From an uncultured bacterium (lineage in GTDB: Bacteria > Actinomycetota > Coriobacteriia > Coriobacteriales > Coriobacteriaceae), in the NCBI GenBank assembly GCA_905215505.1, contig CAJMPU010000001.1, forward strand, positions 1 through 64,000: 64,000 bases of DNA. The letters run 5' to 3'. Shown here one piece after another: positions 1 through 9,034 of the stretch. Each line of letters opens with the position of its first letter. The first letter of the stretch is position 1. A program made the translations under genes and the position numbers. A model generated the notes under the pieces. It did no database searches, was not told the DNA's origin, and saw only the letters and a list, made by a program, of their open reading frames with translations.

Positions 1-7
1 AAGGGCG

Positions 8-29
8 GAGGCGGGGCATTCCCCGCCTC
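8..29. terminator. GC-rich hairpin at left window edge
   Basis: A perfect 9-bp stem, GAGGCGGGG against CCCCGCCTC, closes a CATT loop. It is probably the terminator of a gene lying to the left of the window. No long T-run follows, so the assignment rests on the stem alone. Confidence 0.5.
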
Positions 30-255
30 TTACACCACATCTCTGCGCGCTACCATTTCGACTAGCTATCTGGCCTTATTAGTCCAAAATTGCTGTTACC
101 AAATCGGTAACAGTACTCATATTTGATGTTTTTTGACCAGCAGGTCTCCCCGCCTTAGCAAATCTAAGGCAAAACGGGCTCCAGACCGCTGAATCGTGCC
201 GCATATGGCACGTCCACAGTCCGGAACCCGGTTCAAATTGAGTTATTGCGCCGCG
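30..255. other. Non-coding gap after argD with two palindromes
   Basis: No credible gene is seen here. Two palindromes are visible: CTGTTACC-N5-GGTAACAG at 93-113 and CGTGCC-GCATAT-GGCACG at 195-212. The second lies just downstream of the argD stop codon and may end the arginine transcript, although no T-tract follows it on the minus strand. Confidence 0.5.
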
Positions 256-1539
256 TTAGCCCAAGACACCCGCCAGGATCTCGATTAGGCTGTCCACGTC
301 GGCCTCTTCGCACACGAGCGGCGGCAGGAAACGCAGCGTATGGGCACCCGTAGCGTTAATCACGGCACCAGCCCCCAATGCACGGGCCACAACGTCGTGT
401 GCATCACCCACAGTATCGTCCAGATCGCAGCCGAGCATCAAGCCGCGGCCACGCACCTCGGTCACGTTCGGCAGCTTGGCGAGCTTTGCCTCCATATAGG
501 CGCCTACCTTGGCAGCATGGTCGGCATAATCGCCGCGCACGAGCGCGGAGAGCGTCGCGGCGCACGCCGCGACAGCCAAGCAGCTACCGCCAAAGGTCGA
601 GCCGTGGTCGCCCGGCTTAAACACGTCGGCAATCTCCTTCTTTGCCACGACGGCACCCATGGGCACGCCGTCGGCAATGCCCTTGGCAAGGCTCATGATG
701 TCGGGCTCCACGCCATAGGTTTGGAATGCAAATGGCTTGCCGGAGCGGAAGATGCCGCACTGGACCTCGTCGGCGATAAGCACGGCGTCCACTTCGTGTG
801 CCAGGTCGCGCGCTGCCGCCATAAACTCCTCGGTCATGGGGTGCACGCCACTCTCACCCTGGATCGGTTCGAACATCACGGCGCAAATTTCGCTCCCCAG
901 CTGCTTAAAGATCGCACGCAGTTCATCGACATCGTTGGGCGTGCAGGCCACAAAGCCACCCGGCAGCGGGCGGAAGCTGTCCTGCAGCCAATCCTGCATG
1001 GTGGCGGCAATGGTCTCGAGCGTACGGCCGTGGAAGCCGCCGCGCATGCACACGATGGTGTTGCCGCCATTACCGGCACGCTTGGCGTACAGACGTGCGA
1101 GCTTCATGGAGCCCTCGTTGGCCTCGGCACCGGAATTGGCAAAGAACGTCTCCCACACCTGCTCGCCCGCAGCCGGAGCACCAAGAGCAGCTGCCGTGGT
1201 CTCATCGCCGGCGACAATGGCATCGGCAAGCACGCGCGCACCATCTACGTCGTCGTTAGCAAGCTTGGACAGCAGCGCCGCGACCTGTCCACGCTGCTCA
1301 ATGTAGAAGTAATTGGAGACATGCATGAGCTTTTTGGTCTGTGCCTCGAGCGCCGAGAGCACAGCCGGGTCGCCATGACCTAGGCTGCACACGCCGATGC
1401 CGGCAAGAAAGTCGAGGTACTCACGGCCATCGTCGCCGGTGAGCTTCATGCCGTGACCCTCGACAAACTCGACCGGAGAGCGGCCAAAGGTATGCATAAC
1501 GTAATGGGATTCAAGCGATTGCTGAGCTGCAAGTGACAT
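256..1539 (-). CDS. argD: Acetylornithine aminotransferase ArgD
   Basis: PLP-dependent class III aminotransferase that converts N-acetylglutamate semialdehyde to N2-acetylornithine in cytosolic arginine synthesis. The fold signatures are clear: FFANSGAEAN around residue 132, the cofactor-binding ADEVQ with Asp257, and the Schiff-base lysine in SLAKG at Lys286. It is last in a minus-strand cluster argC-argJ-argB-argD. At 427 residues it is longer than the usual 390-400. The excess is an Ala/Asp-rich insertion at about residues 95-127, just before the FFANSGAEAN motif. An ornithine or GABA aminotransferase role is possible by sequence, but the neighbours make ArgD the best call. Confidence 0.93.
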   Translation of the reverse strand: MSLAAQQSLESHYVMHTFGRSPVEFVEGHGMKLTGDDGREYLDFLAGIGVCSLGHGDPAVLSALEAQTKKLMHVSNYFYIEQRGQVAALLSKLANDDVDGARVLADAIVAGDETTAAALGAPAAGEQVWETFFANSGAEANEGSMKLARLYAKRAGNGGNTIVCMRGGFHGRTLETIAATMQDWLQDSFRPLPGGFVACTPNDVDELRAIFKQLGSEICAVMFEPIQGESGVHPMTEEFMAAARDLAHEVDAVLIADEVQCGIFRSGKPFAFQTYGVEPDIMSLAKGIADGVPMGAVVAKKEIADVFKPGDHGSTFGGSCLAVAACAATLSALVRGDYADHAAKVGAYMEAKLAKLPNVTEVRGRGLMLGCDLDDTVGDAHDVVARALGAGAVINATGAHTLRFLPPLVCEEADVDSLIEILAGVLG

Positions 1540-1607
1540 GGAATGCCTTTCGTTGAGCGCCGGACGGCGCAGGCCTATGGGTGCAGGAATGGGGCGGCTG
1601 CGGTCAG

Positions 1608-2588
1608 CTAGACCGTCTGGAGCTTCTCGACCTCGTCGAGGTTCTCGGCCAGACGCGCCGCAAAGGTCGAAAGCGGATGCGGATGCGTATCGAACTCGTA
1701 GGCCGTCTCGGTGGAATGGATCACGGTGCCGACGCCGGCATCGGTCAGCAGCTCCAGCAGCAGCGAATGCGGCGTGGTGCCGTTGATGATGTGGGCACGA
1801 AATACGCCGCCGGCAAGCGCATCGACGGCCGCGCGCAGCTTGGGAATCATGCCCTTATCGACCTCGCCGCCGTAGAGCATCTCATTGACCTCGTCGAGCG
1901 TCAGGTTGGAGATAAGTGAATCCTTATCGCTAAAGTCCTTGTACAGGCCGTCGACGTCGGTCAAAAAGATCGCCTTGTGCGCGTGGAGCGCTGCCGCAAC
2001 GGCACCGGCGGCGGTATCGGCATTGATGTTGAAGAAACCGCCGTCCTCCCCCGCCGCGACGGTAGCGATGACGGGGATGTACTCGCTATCGAGTAAGCGC
2101 TCGATATAGTCGGTGTTAACGTGCGTCACTTTGCCCACGCGACCGAGCTCGGGGTCGAGCGGCTCGGCGATGAGCGTGCCAGCATCGCTGCCCGACACGC
2201 CCACGGCCAGGTTGCCGTGGTGGTTGATGGCGACAACCAGCTCCTGGTTAACCTTGCCGCCCAGCACCTCGCGCACGATATCCATAGTCGCCGGCGTGGT
2301 CACGCGCTGGCCGTTCTTAAACTCGACGGGGATGTCATAGTGGCTCAGCGCCTCGTTGATAGCCTTGCCGCCGCCATGCACGATAACGGGGCGCATGCCG
2401 ATGATCTTAAGCAGGACGATGTCGCTCATCACGTCGCGACGCAGCTGCTCGTCGACCATGGCGGCTCCGCCATATTTGATAACAACCGTCTTGCCGGTCA
2501 GGTTCTTAATCCACGGCAGCGCTTCGAACAGCAGCTGCGCGGTTGCTTCGTTGGATTCGCTCGAACGACAATCGCGTGCGAATTTCAT
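1608..2588 (-). CDS. argB: Acetylglutamate kinase ArgB
   Basis: Phosphorylates N-acetylglutamate, the second step of the acetylated arginine pathway and usually the feedback-controlled one. The amino-acid-kinase fold is shown by KTVVIKYGGAAM near the N-terminus, VIVHGGGKAIN, and the NINADTAAGAVA segment. The frame is open 20 codons further upstream, but the start at MKFARDC is preferred because GAGGCAG lies a few bases before it and the family's N-terminus begins there. This gives 326 residues, slightly longer than typical. It sits between argJ (82 bp upstream) and argD (68 bp downstream) and is probably cotranscribed with them. Confidence 0.94.
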   Translation of the reverse strand: MKFARDCRSSESNEATAQLLFEALPWIKNLTGKTVVIKYGGAAMVDEQLRRDVMSDIVLLKIIGMRPVIVHGGGKAINEALSHYDIPVEFKNGQRVTTPATMDIVREVLGGKVNQELVVAINHHGNLAVGVSGSDAGTLIAEPLDPELGRVGKVTHVNTDYIERLLDSEYIPVIATVAAGEDGGFFNINADTAAGAVAAALHAHKAIFLTDVDGLYKDFSDKDSLISNLTLDEVNEMLYGGEVDKGMIPKLRAAVDALAGGVFRAHIINGTTPHSLLLELLTDAGVGTVIHSTETAYEFDTHPHPLSTFAARLAENLDEVEKLQTV

Positions 2589-2669
2589 AGTCTGCCTCGT
2601 CTTTCGTATCGTTATCGCGCCGTGCTCCGCTGTCCGCAATCGCGGCAAGATGCGCAGCGTGCCTGGAAT

Positions 2670-3938
2670 CTAGGAACGGTAGTCGCCGTTGATGGAGATG
2701 TACTCATGCGTGAGGTCGCAGGTCCACACGGTCGTTGCCGCGTCGCCTGCGCCCAGGTCGGCCGAGATCACGATCTCGGGCGCCTCAAAACGTCGTAGAG
2801 CCTCGTCCTCGTCAAAGGGAACAGTCAGACCGTCGCGACAGACAGGCATGCCCATCATGTCGATGGAAACGTCTTCCTGATTAAACTTCACGCCGCACTT
2901 GCCAAGCGCCATGGCAACGCGGCCCCAGTTGCAGTCGTGGCCGGCGATGCAGGTCTTAACGAGCGGCGAGTTGGCAACGGCACGGGCGGCGATATCGGCC
3001 TCCTCGTCGTTAGCGGCGCCGGTAACGTTGACCGTAACAAGCTTGGATGCGCCCTCACCATCGGCGGCGATATTGCGCGCCAGGCTCTCGCACACCTCGT
3101 GCACGGCAAATGCCAACTCGTCAAAGGCATTGGAGCCCTCAACGATAGGCTCGGCATCTGCGGCAGCGGCGCCGGAGGCAAGCATGATGCAGGTGTCGTT
3201 GGTCGAGGTGTCGGAATCGACCGTTACCTTGTTAAAGGTCTGCTTGACGGTCGAGAGCAGCAGGGCATGAAGTGCCGCAGGCTCGACGGGGGCATCGGTG
3301 GTGATAACTGCGATCATGGTGGCCATGTTGGGCATGATCATACCCGAGCCCTTGCACATTCCGCCTACCGTATAGACATTGCCCGCATGACCCGCAGCCT
3401 CACTGACGTAGGATACGGCGTACTCCTTGGAGTGCGTGTCGGTCGTCATGATGGCGCGAGCGGCATCGGCGCCACCGTGGGCGGAGAGCGCCTCGTAGGC
3501 AGCAGGAATGGCGGTCTCAAACGTGTCGATCGACAGAATCTGGCCAATCACACCCGTGGAGGCAACCAGAATCTGCTGGGGCTCGCAGCCGATGACCTGC
3601 GAGGCGATGTTGCACGTCTCGCGCGCGCAGGCAAGGCCCGTCTCGCCCGTGGCGGCGTTGGCATTGCCAGAGTTGACCGAAATGCCGGCGATGATACCGT
3701 ACCCCTTGTCGGTACCGCCCAGGTTGGCACGGCTCACCTGCACGGGCGCCGCGCAAAAGCGATTGGTGGTAAACACGCCAGCACCGGGACAGGGTTTATC
3801 GGGCACGACGAGCGCGTAATCCAGACGCTCGGGGTTCTTGCGGAACCCAGCGTGGATGCCTGCAGCCTTAAAACCAGCCGCAGCCGTAACGCCACCCTCG
3901 ACGGCGCGAATCTTGATATCAAACAGCTCGGTATTCAT
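2670..3938 (-). CDS. argJ: Bifunctional glutamate/ornithine acetyltransferase ArgJ
   Basis: Transfers the acetyl group from N-acetylornithine to glutamate, which recycles acetyl groups; the bifunctional form can also use acetyl-CoA. The self-cleavage site is present as KGSGMIMPNMATM, with the predicted new N-terminal nucleophile at Thr207, so the 422-residue precursor should mature into alpha and beta chains. AAGGAG lies 11 bases before the ATG. Its presence in place of argA or argE shows a cyclic arginine pathway. Whether it is mono- or bifunctional cannot be told from sequence alone. Confidence 0.95.
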   Translation of the reverse strand: MNTELFDIKIRAVEGGVTAAAGFKAAGIHAGFRKNPERLDYALVVPDKPCPGAGVFTTNRFCAAPVQVSRANLGGTDKGYGIIAGISVNSGNANAATGETGLACARETCNIASQVIGCEPQQILVASTGVIGQILSIDTFETAIPAAYEALSAHGGADAARAIMTTDTHSKEYAVSYVSEAAGHAGNVYTVGGMCKGSGMIMPNMATMIAVITTDAPVEPAALHALLLSTVKQTFNKVTVDSDTSTNDTCIMLASGAAAADAEPIVEGSNAFDELAFAVHEVCESLARNIAADGEGASKLVTVNVTGAANDEEADIAARAVANSPLVKTCIAGHDCNWGRVAMALGKCGVKFNQEDVSIDMMGMPVCRDGLTVPFDEDEALRRFEAPEIVISADLGAGDAATTVWTCDLTHEYISINGDYRS

Positions 3939-4072
3939 CGTCTTTATGACTCCTTATGTCAAACAAAAAACGGACATCGGTTGGTGCGCCATGCCAGTCG
4001 TGATCATGAGACCAACTTAAGAGTGGCGCCCCACTCGATGCCCGACTACCAAATCGTTAACAATCGAATGTG

Positions 4073-5143
4073 CTACACCGGGCACGCCACTGTGGGCAAG
4101 CCTCGTCGCTCGTCAAAGCCAAAGACGATATTGGCGCACTGGACTGCTTGGCCCGCAGCGCCCTTGCACAGATTGTCGATGGCGCCCGTCGCCACCAGCA
4201 CGCCCGCGCGCTTGTTGAGCGCGAGGCCGATCTGGGCGGCGTTGGTGCCGACGACCGAAGCCGTCTTGGGCTGCTGACCGGCATCGAGTACGCGTACGAA
4301 GGTGCGACCGGCGTAGAACTGCTTGTAATGGTCGACAACGTCCTCAAGGGTCAAGGTATCGATAGCCTGCGGCGTAAGCGGCAGCGTCACCGTGGAGAGC
4401 AGACCACGCTTGAGCGGTGCCAGGTGCGGGGTAAAGACGACGCGATCGGTCAGGCCAAGGATTTGCTCAATCTCGGGCGTGTGGCGATGCTTGCCCACGC
4501 CGTATGCCTCCAAATTCTCGTCGGCGCTGCAAAAATGGGTGCGGGCGTTGCAGGACTTACCGGCGCCCGTCACGCCGCTAATGGCATCGACAATCACGGG
4601 ACCGTTCTCGGCCACCCAGCCGACGCGCACGGCGGGCGCGGCGGCAAGGCTCGTTGCGGTGGGATAGCAACCGGCGCAGGCGACCAGCACGGGTTTGCCG
4701 TCGGCATAGTCGGATGCGGCGGTCTCCAAGTCTTGGCAGAACAGCTCGGGCAGACCGAAGGCACGGGTCTTGAGCAGCTCGGGGCTCGTATGCTCGGCGG
4801 CAAACCATGTCTCAAAGACGGACGCGTCGTTCAGACGGTAGTCGGCCGAAAGATCAAAGCAGGAGACGCCCGATGCAAGCAGCGCGGGCACCTGTGCCAT
4901 GGCAGCCGTGTGCGGCACGGCAAGAAAAACCGCATCGCAGCTCTTGAGCTCGGGGGCGTCATGCGTGGTGAAAACCAGATCGCTCACACCAGCAAAGCTC
5001 GGATACACCGCGGACAGCGGCTGGCCGGCATCGGCGTTGGACGTAATGGCAACAAGTTCAAACTCGGGATGACCGAGGACGAGGCGAATGAGCTCGGCTC
5101 CGGCATATCCAGCCGCGCCGACGATTCCAACCTTCAAAGACAT
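4073..5143 (-). CDS. argC: N-acetyl-gamma-glutamyl-phosphate reductase ArgC
   Basis: NADPH-dependent reductase for the third step of arginine synthesis. The N-terminal Rossmann motif is GIVGAAGYAGAEL (residues 6-18). The catalytic cysteine lies in CAGCYPT (Cys159), and the downstream histidine region is HRHTPEI. The length of 356 residues is usual for the family. It is the first gene of the cluster. AAGGAG precedes the ATG at good spacing, and an ARG-box-like palindrome lies about 110 bp upstream, as expected for ArgR control. Confidence 0.95.
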   Translation of the reverse strand: MSLKVGIVGAAGYAGAELIRLVLGHPEFELVAITSNADAGQPLSAVYPSFAGVSDLVFTTHDAPELKSCDAVFLAVPHTAAMAQVPALLASGVSCFDLSADYRLNDASVFETWFAAEHTSPELLKTRAFGLPELFCQDLETAASDYADGKPVLVACAGCYPTATSLAAAPAVRVGWVAENGPVIVDAISGVTGAGKSCNARTHFCSADENLEAYGVGKHRHTPEIEQILGLTDRVVFTPHLAPLKRGLLSTVTLPLTPQAIDTLTLEDVVDHYKQFYAGRTFVRVLDAGQQPKTASVVGTNAAQIGLALNKRAGVLVATGAIDNLCKGAAGQAVQCANIVFGFDERRGLPTVACPV

Positions 5144-5228
5144 ATCAGACTCCTTGTCTGCGATTTATGCACCGATGCGCATTTCGCAGCGGTCGTTATG
5201 AAGTGGGTTGAAACTTTAGCACCAAAAG

Positions 5229-5268
5229 ATGCATGATTACGTAAATGGCTTGCATATTCATGCATTGA
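5229..5268. promoter_or_regulatory. ARG-box-like operator upstream of argC
   Basis: The palindrome TGCATATTCATGCA (5251-5264) resembles actinobacterial ARG boxes of the type CATGCAT...ATGCA. A second, weaker half-site pair (ATGCATGATTACGTAA, 5229-5244) lies about one helical turn away. Two adjacent boxes are the usual arrangement for hexameric ArgR. argR itself is not in the window. The sequence match is seen directly; ArgR binding is inferred. Confidence 0.6.
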
Positions 5269-5309
5269 AACATTCCCGACACATTCGCTTGAAGGAATTG
5301 ACAAATGGA

Positions 5310-5363
5310 GCGGGCCCCGTATTGACCGGCGCTCCTAACGGCGCCGGGCAATACGGGGCCCGC
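5310..5363. terminator. Large hairpin between argC promoter and FMN-barrel gene
   Basis: A perfect 15-bp stem, GCGGGCCCCGTATTG (5310-5324) with CAATACGGGGCCCGC (5349-5363), encloses a further GGCGC/GCGCC pair. It lies 37 bp downstream of the stop codon of the 5401-5811 gene and probably ends that transcript before the arg promoter. A good T-tract is lacking. Confidence 0.55.
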
Positions 5364-5400
5364 CCATGCGAAAACCAAGTTGTTAGGATGAGCCAGCTGG

Positions 5401-5811
5401 CTAGAGCTCGACCGGCACCCATTCGTCGTGATTGCAGATAAAAGCCTCGGGATCCTCGACGCTAAAGAAGACGAGCGTGGGGTCGTTAGGCCCCTCATAG
5501 TGCTCGCCCAGGTGCTCTAGATGCTTCCACCCGGCTTCGCGCATTTCGCCTAAAGCCCGGTCATCCAAGCCGGCACGCCCGCGCAAGATAAGCCAGCCAT
5601 GGCCCGGCCACCAACTCGTGGCCTCAAAGCGCTGGTTTTGCAGCAGCTCTTGCCACACATCTTTGGTGCGCGCTGTTACAAACCACAGCTTGCCATCCTG
5701 GATCTGCGCAAACGAAAACGGACGCACATGAGGCTGTCCGTCAACGCTCGTCGCCAAATACCATGCCGGCACCGACGTCAGATACTCCAACACCGTATTC
5801 AATCCGTCCAC
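5401..5811 (-). CDS. Pyridoxamine 5'-phosphate oxidase-like FMN-binding split-barrel protein
   Basis: Small (136-residue) split-barrel flavoprotein of the PNPOx-like superfamily. The strand pattern PAWYLAT, HVRPFSFAQI and KLWFVTARTKDVW is typical of FMN- or F420-binding members. The true substrate is unknown, and these short relatives usually do not make pyridoxal phosphate. The start is GTG preceded by GGAGG. It lies 41 bp after a clear paralogue (5853-6299) with the same PAWYLAT and RPFSFA segments, so the two look like a tandem duplication. Confidence 0.8.
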   Translation of the reverse strand: MDGLNTVLEYLTSVPAWYLATSVDGQPHVRPFSFAQIQDGKLWFVTARTKDVWQELLQNQRFEATSWWPGHGWLILRGRAGLDDRALGEMREAGWKHLEHLGEHYEGPNDPTLVFFSVEDPEAFICNHDEWVPVEL

Positions 5812-5852
5812 GGTTCCTCCTGCCGCTAGCTCATTTGACTGGTTGGTAAACG

Positions 5853-6299
5853 TTAGAGCTCCAGGCGCTCCTCGCTGCCGTCGATATCACAGAAGCGCGC
5901 GGCAATGTTGCGGACCGAAAAGAAAGCAAGGCGGCCGTCGTTGGCACTCTCGTGTTCCTCGCCGATGCCCACCATGTGCTTAAAACCCGCTTGACGCACC
6001 TTGTCGCTCGCAACCGCGTCGTCCTCAAGTGCGGCCTCGCCGGTCAACACGATCCAACATTCCCCCGGCTTCCAGCCCGAGAGCTCAAACTTGGGATTCG
6101 CACTCAGCTCCGCCCACACATCCTTGTCGCGCGACGTGCAAAACCACAGCTTACCGTCATCGACCATGGCAAACGAAAACGGCCTCACGCGAGGCTGATG
6201 CCCGTCGGTCACATCGGTCGTGGCCAGATACCACGCCGGAATGCGCCTGAGATACGAACAGGCGCGCTCAAGCTGAGCCGTGCGGTCGTTGTCGGTCAT
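5853..6299 (-). CDS. Pyridoxamine 5'-phosphate oxidase-like FMN-binding split-barrel protein (paralogue)
   Basis: A 148-residue paralogue of the following gene, sharing IPAWYLATT, RVRPFSFAMV and KLWFCTSRDKDVWAEL. A flavin-binding split barrel is the expected fold; the reaction is unknown. It is the first of the two-gene tandem. It sits directly downstream of the riboflavin transporter operon (30 bp after ecfT), which is suggestive because flavin is the likely cofactor. It may be read on the same transcript, since no terminator is obvious in the gap. Confidence 0.8.
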   Translation of the reverse strand: MTDNDRTAQLERACSYLRRIPAWYLATTDVTDGHQPRVRPFSFAMVDDGKLWFCTSRDKDVWAELSANPKFELSGWKPGECWIVLTGEAALEDDAVASDKVRQAGFKHMVGIGEEHESANDGRLAFFSVRNIAARFCDIDGSEERLEL

Positions 6300-6329
6300 A
6301 GGGGCCCCTTTCTTGCGCTCGAATCGCGC

Positions 6330-7130
6330 CTAAACAAGTTGAAGGTTGACGACGATGACACACGCAAGCAGCAGCATCGTCACAACCGCAGCCAGCGCAT
6401 CCCCGCGGCGAAATGCAAGTGCATGCAGACGCGTGCGGCCCTGCTCGCCGTGATAGCAGCGTGCATCCATGGCGGCAGACAACGTCTCGGCATGACGGAA
6501 CACGCCCGTGAACAGTGGAATCGCCACACTGCCGAGCATACGCACGCCGCCGAGCGGGCCACCCGTTACGCGTGCGCCGCGGCTTGCCTGCGCGTCCGCC
6601 GTCTGCTTCATCTCGGTGGCAAACTGCGGCATAAAGCGCAACGCGATGCCCATGATCATGCCGAGCTCATGCGCAGGGAGCCCCACGCGCGCAAACGGTG
6701 CGAGCAGGCGCTCAAAGCCCGCGGTGAGGTCGAGCGTAGGCGTGGTGAGCGTAATGGCGCTCATGCCGGCCATCATCAAGGTCAGGCGGCACGCCATAAA
6801 GACGGCGGAATGCAGCGAGCCCTCGCTTATCTGCAAAAAGCCGAGCTGCCACAGGATGCGCCCACTCTGATCGGTAAACAAGTTGAGCACCGCGACCACG
6901 ACGACGATTGCCAGCAGCGGCGCCATCGACGACAGAACGCGACGAGCCGGCACCCGGGACACGGCATAGATCAGCACGACGAAAATTGCGACAGGGGCCA
7001 GTCCGCGGAAGCCGCCGACGGTCAGCGTCGTGATTAAAAACACAAAGCCCAGGAGCAGCTTGGTGCGCGGATCCAGGCGGTGGATTGCACTATCGCCGGG
7101 ATAGTAGCTGCCAAACGAAAACGCCTCCAT
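6330..7130 (-). CDS. ecfT: Energy-coupling factor transporter transmembrane protein EcfT
   Basis: Membrane coupling subunit of an ECF-type vitamin importer. It transmits ATPase movements to the substrate-binding S component. It has several hydrophobic segments and, near the C-terminus, the family's cytoplasmic coupling-helix motif in the form AAMDARCYHGEQGRTR. The length of 266 residues is typical. Its ATG overlaps the ecfA stop codon by one base (TAATG), so the two are translationally coupled. It is the third gene of ribU-ecfA-ecfT behind an FMN riboswitch. Confidence 0.92.
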   Translation of the reverse strand: MEAFSFGSYYPGDSAIHRLDPRTKLLLGFVFLITTLTVGGFRGLAPVAIFVVLIYAVSRVPARRVLSSMAPLLAIVVVVAVLNLFTDQSGRILWQLGFLQISEGSLHSAVFMACRLTLMMAGMSAITLTTPTLDLTAGFERLLAPFARVGLPAHELGMIMGIALRFMPQFATEMKQTADAQASRGARVTGGPLGGVRMLGSVAIPLFTGVFRHAETLSAAMDARCYHGEQGRTRLHALAFRRGDALAAVVTMLLLACVIVVNLQLV

Positions 7131-9034
7131 TAGCAGCCCTCCTCTCGCGCGACCGTCTTGGATTTAGCAATGTCCGCGACGTTAGAAGGACCGTCTGAGC
7201 GACCGATCAGCAAATCTGCCAGCTCGTCGGCCAGCGACTCAACCGTATAGAGCCCGCCGCAACGCAGCGGTACGCCCGCTTCCGCGAGCGCCAACGCCAT
7301 GCGCTGGGCGGCGGGAACGCCCAAGCCGATCGACTTGAGCTCATCGGCATGTGCAAACACCTGCGCGGGGGTTCCCTCGGCAAACACCGCGCCTTCGTTC
7401 ATCACGACGATGCGGTCGCAGCAGTTGGCCAGGTCATCCATACTATGCGAAACCATGACAACGGTCAGGCCATCGCGGTGAAGTCGATCGATAAGCTCAA
7501 GGAAATCCCTGCGCGCAGCCGGATCGAGCCCCGCCATGGGTTCATCGAGCACCAGGACTTCGGGCTCCATGGCGAGCACACCGGCGAATGCCACGCGCCG
7601 TTGCTGACCGCCCGAAAGCTCGAAGGGACTCTTGTCGCCGACCGTGGAAAGGTCGAGGCCCACGCGCGAGAGCGACGACTCGACGCGACGGTCGACTTCA
7701 TCTTGCGGCAAGCCAAGGTTGTGCGGGCCAAACGCCACGTCCTGCGTCACGGTTTCGGCAAACAGCTGACGCTCGGGATATTGAAACACCACGCCGACCT
7801 TGGCCTTAACCGCGGCGGCGTCTTTCTTGTTTGACAGATCGAGCCCCAGCGCGCGAACGAATCCCTCCTGGGGGCGAATCAAACCGTTGAGATGCTGGAC
7901 CAGCGTCGACTTACCCGAACCGGTATGGCCCGCAAGGCCCAGGAACTCGCCGCGACGCACCGTTAGCGACACATTGCGCAACGCCCAGGGGCTGCTAGGG
8001 TCGTTGCCCCAGAGGGCTTGTTTGTTCGATGCGCCCTCGGCGACTGAGCGCTTGTGCCAACGGCGACGCTCACGGGCGCTCAGCGAATAGCTATACGAAA
8101 GGTGCGAAATCTCGATGACGGGCTCCAGCACATCTGCGCCATCGAGCGCAGAGGAAACGTTGTCGGGAATACGAGGATCGGATGCGAAAGGCCGCCCGGC
8201 GATGCCTGCCCTACTCCGCTCGGCATAAGCCTGCGCTATATCGGCGACCATATCCGCCTCGCGCACCTGTACGCAAATGGGCACGCCCTTCGCGCGAAGC
8301 GCCCTGCCAAGACAGCACGATGCCGGCATATCTAGGTTGAGCTGCGCAAGTTCGTCCGCCCGCGTCAAGATTTCCTCGGGCGTACCGAGCATGGCAACGC
8401 GACCCGCTTGGAAGACAGCAACGCGATCGGCCTCGGCGGCCTCTTCCATAAAGTGCGTAATCATCACGATGGTCATGCCGCGTTCGTGCAGCGCGTGGCA
8501 GGCCTTCATAAGGCCCTTGCGCCCGCGCGGATCGAGCATCGAGGACGCCTCGTCCAAAATAAGCACGCGCGGCTCCATGGCGAGCACGCCGGCGAGCGCC
8601 ACGCGCTGCTTTTGGCCACCCGAAAGTGCATGGGTCTCGTGGCGCTCAAATCCTACCAGGCCCACGCCCTTCAGCGCCTCGCGTACGCGCTGCGCAATTT
8701 GCGCCGATGGCACGCTAAGGTTTTCGGGACCAAACGCAACGTCATCTTCGACAAGCGTTGCCACCAGCTGATCATCGGGATTCTGGAATACCATGCCTGC
8801 GGTCGAACGAATGTCATAGACCAGCTCGGGGTCGGACGCATCCATGCCGTTGATGCGTACCGTGCCCGCATCGGGCTGCAACAGCGCATTCAGATGCTTG
8901 GCAAACGTCGACTTGCCCGACCCATTGCCACCGAGGATGCAGAAAAACTCGCCATCCTCAATGTTCAGATCGACGCCGTCGAGTGCCGGTGTGGCACCGT
9001 CATAGCTAAAGGAAACGCCCCGACACTCAATCAT
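7130..9034 (-). CDS. ecfA: Fused EcfA1-EcfA2 ATPase of ECF transporter
   Basis: Energy-coupling ATPase in which both nucleotide-binding halves are one 634-residue chain. Half 1 has Walker A GGNGSGKS (35-42), signature LSGGQ (137-141) and Walker B ending Asp161-Glu162. Half 2 has GHTGSGKST (369-377), LSGGQ (473-477) and Asp497-Glu498. A linker of about 70 residues joins them. In many species these are two separate genes. Half 1 reads LILDEASSMLD where half 2 has the common DEPMAGLD. The start overlaps the ribU stop by four bases (ATGA). Confidence 0.93.
   Translation of the reverse strand: MIECRGVSFSYDGATPALDGVDLNIEDGEFFCILGGNGSGKSTFAKHLNALLQPDAGTVRINGMDASDPELVYDIRSTAGMVFQNPDDQLVATLVEDDVAFGPENLSVPSAQIAQRVREALKGVGLVGFERHETHALSGGQKQRVALAGVLAMEPRVLILDEASSMLDPRGRKGLMKACHALHERGMTIVMITHFMEEAAEADRVAVFQAGRVAMLGTPEEILTRADELAQLNLDMPASCCLGRALRAKGVPICVQVREADMVADIAQAYAERSRAGIAGRPFASDPRIPDNVSSALDGADVLEPVIEISHLSYSYSLSARERRRWHKRSVAEGASNKQALWGNDPSSPWALRNVSLTVRRGEFLGLAGHTGSGKSTLVQHLNGLIRPQEGFVRALGLDLSNKKDAAAVKAKVGVVFQYPERQLFAETVTQDVAFGPHNLGLPQDEVDRRVESSLSRVGLDLSTVGDKSPFELSGGQQRRVAFAGVLAMEPEVLVLDEPMAGLDPAARRDFLELIDRLHRDGLTVVMVSHSMDDLANCCDRIVVMNEGAVFAEGTPAQVFAHADELKSIGLGVPAAQRMALALAEAGVPLRCGGLYTVESLADELADLLIGRSDGPSNVADIAKSKTVAREEGC

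Noticed and set aside
225..245. Possible tRNA T-loop (GGTTCAAAT) near argD
   Set aside because: The flanking bases cannot form the 5-bp T-stem or an acceptor stem, and no anticodon arm is present.
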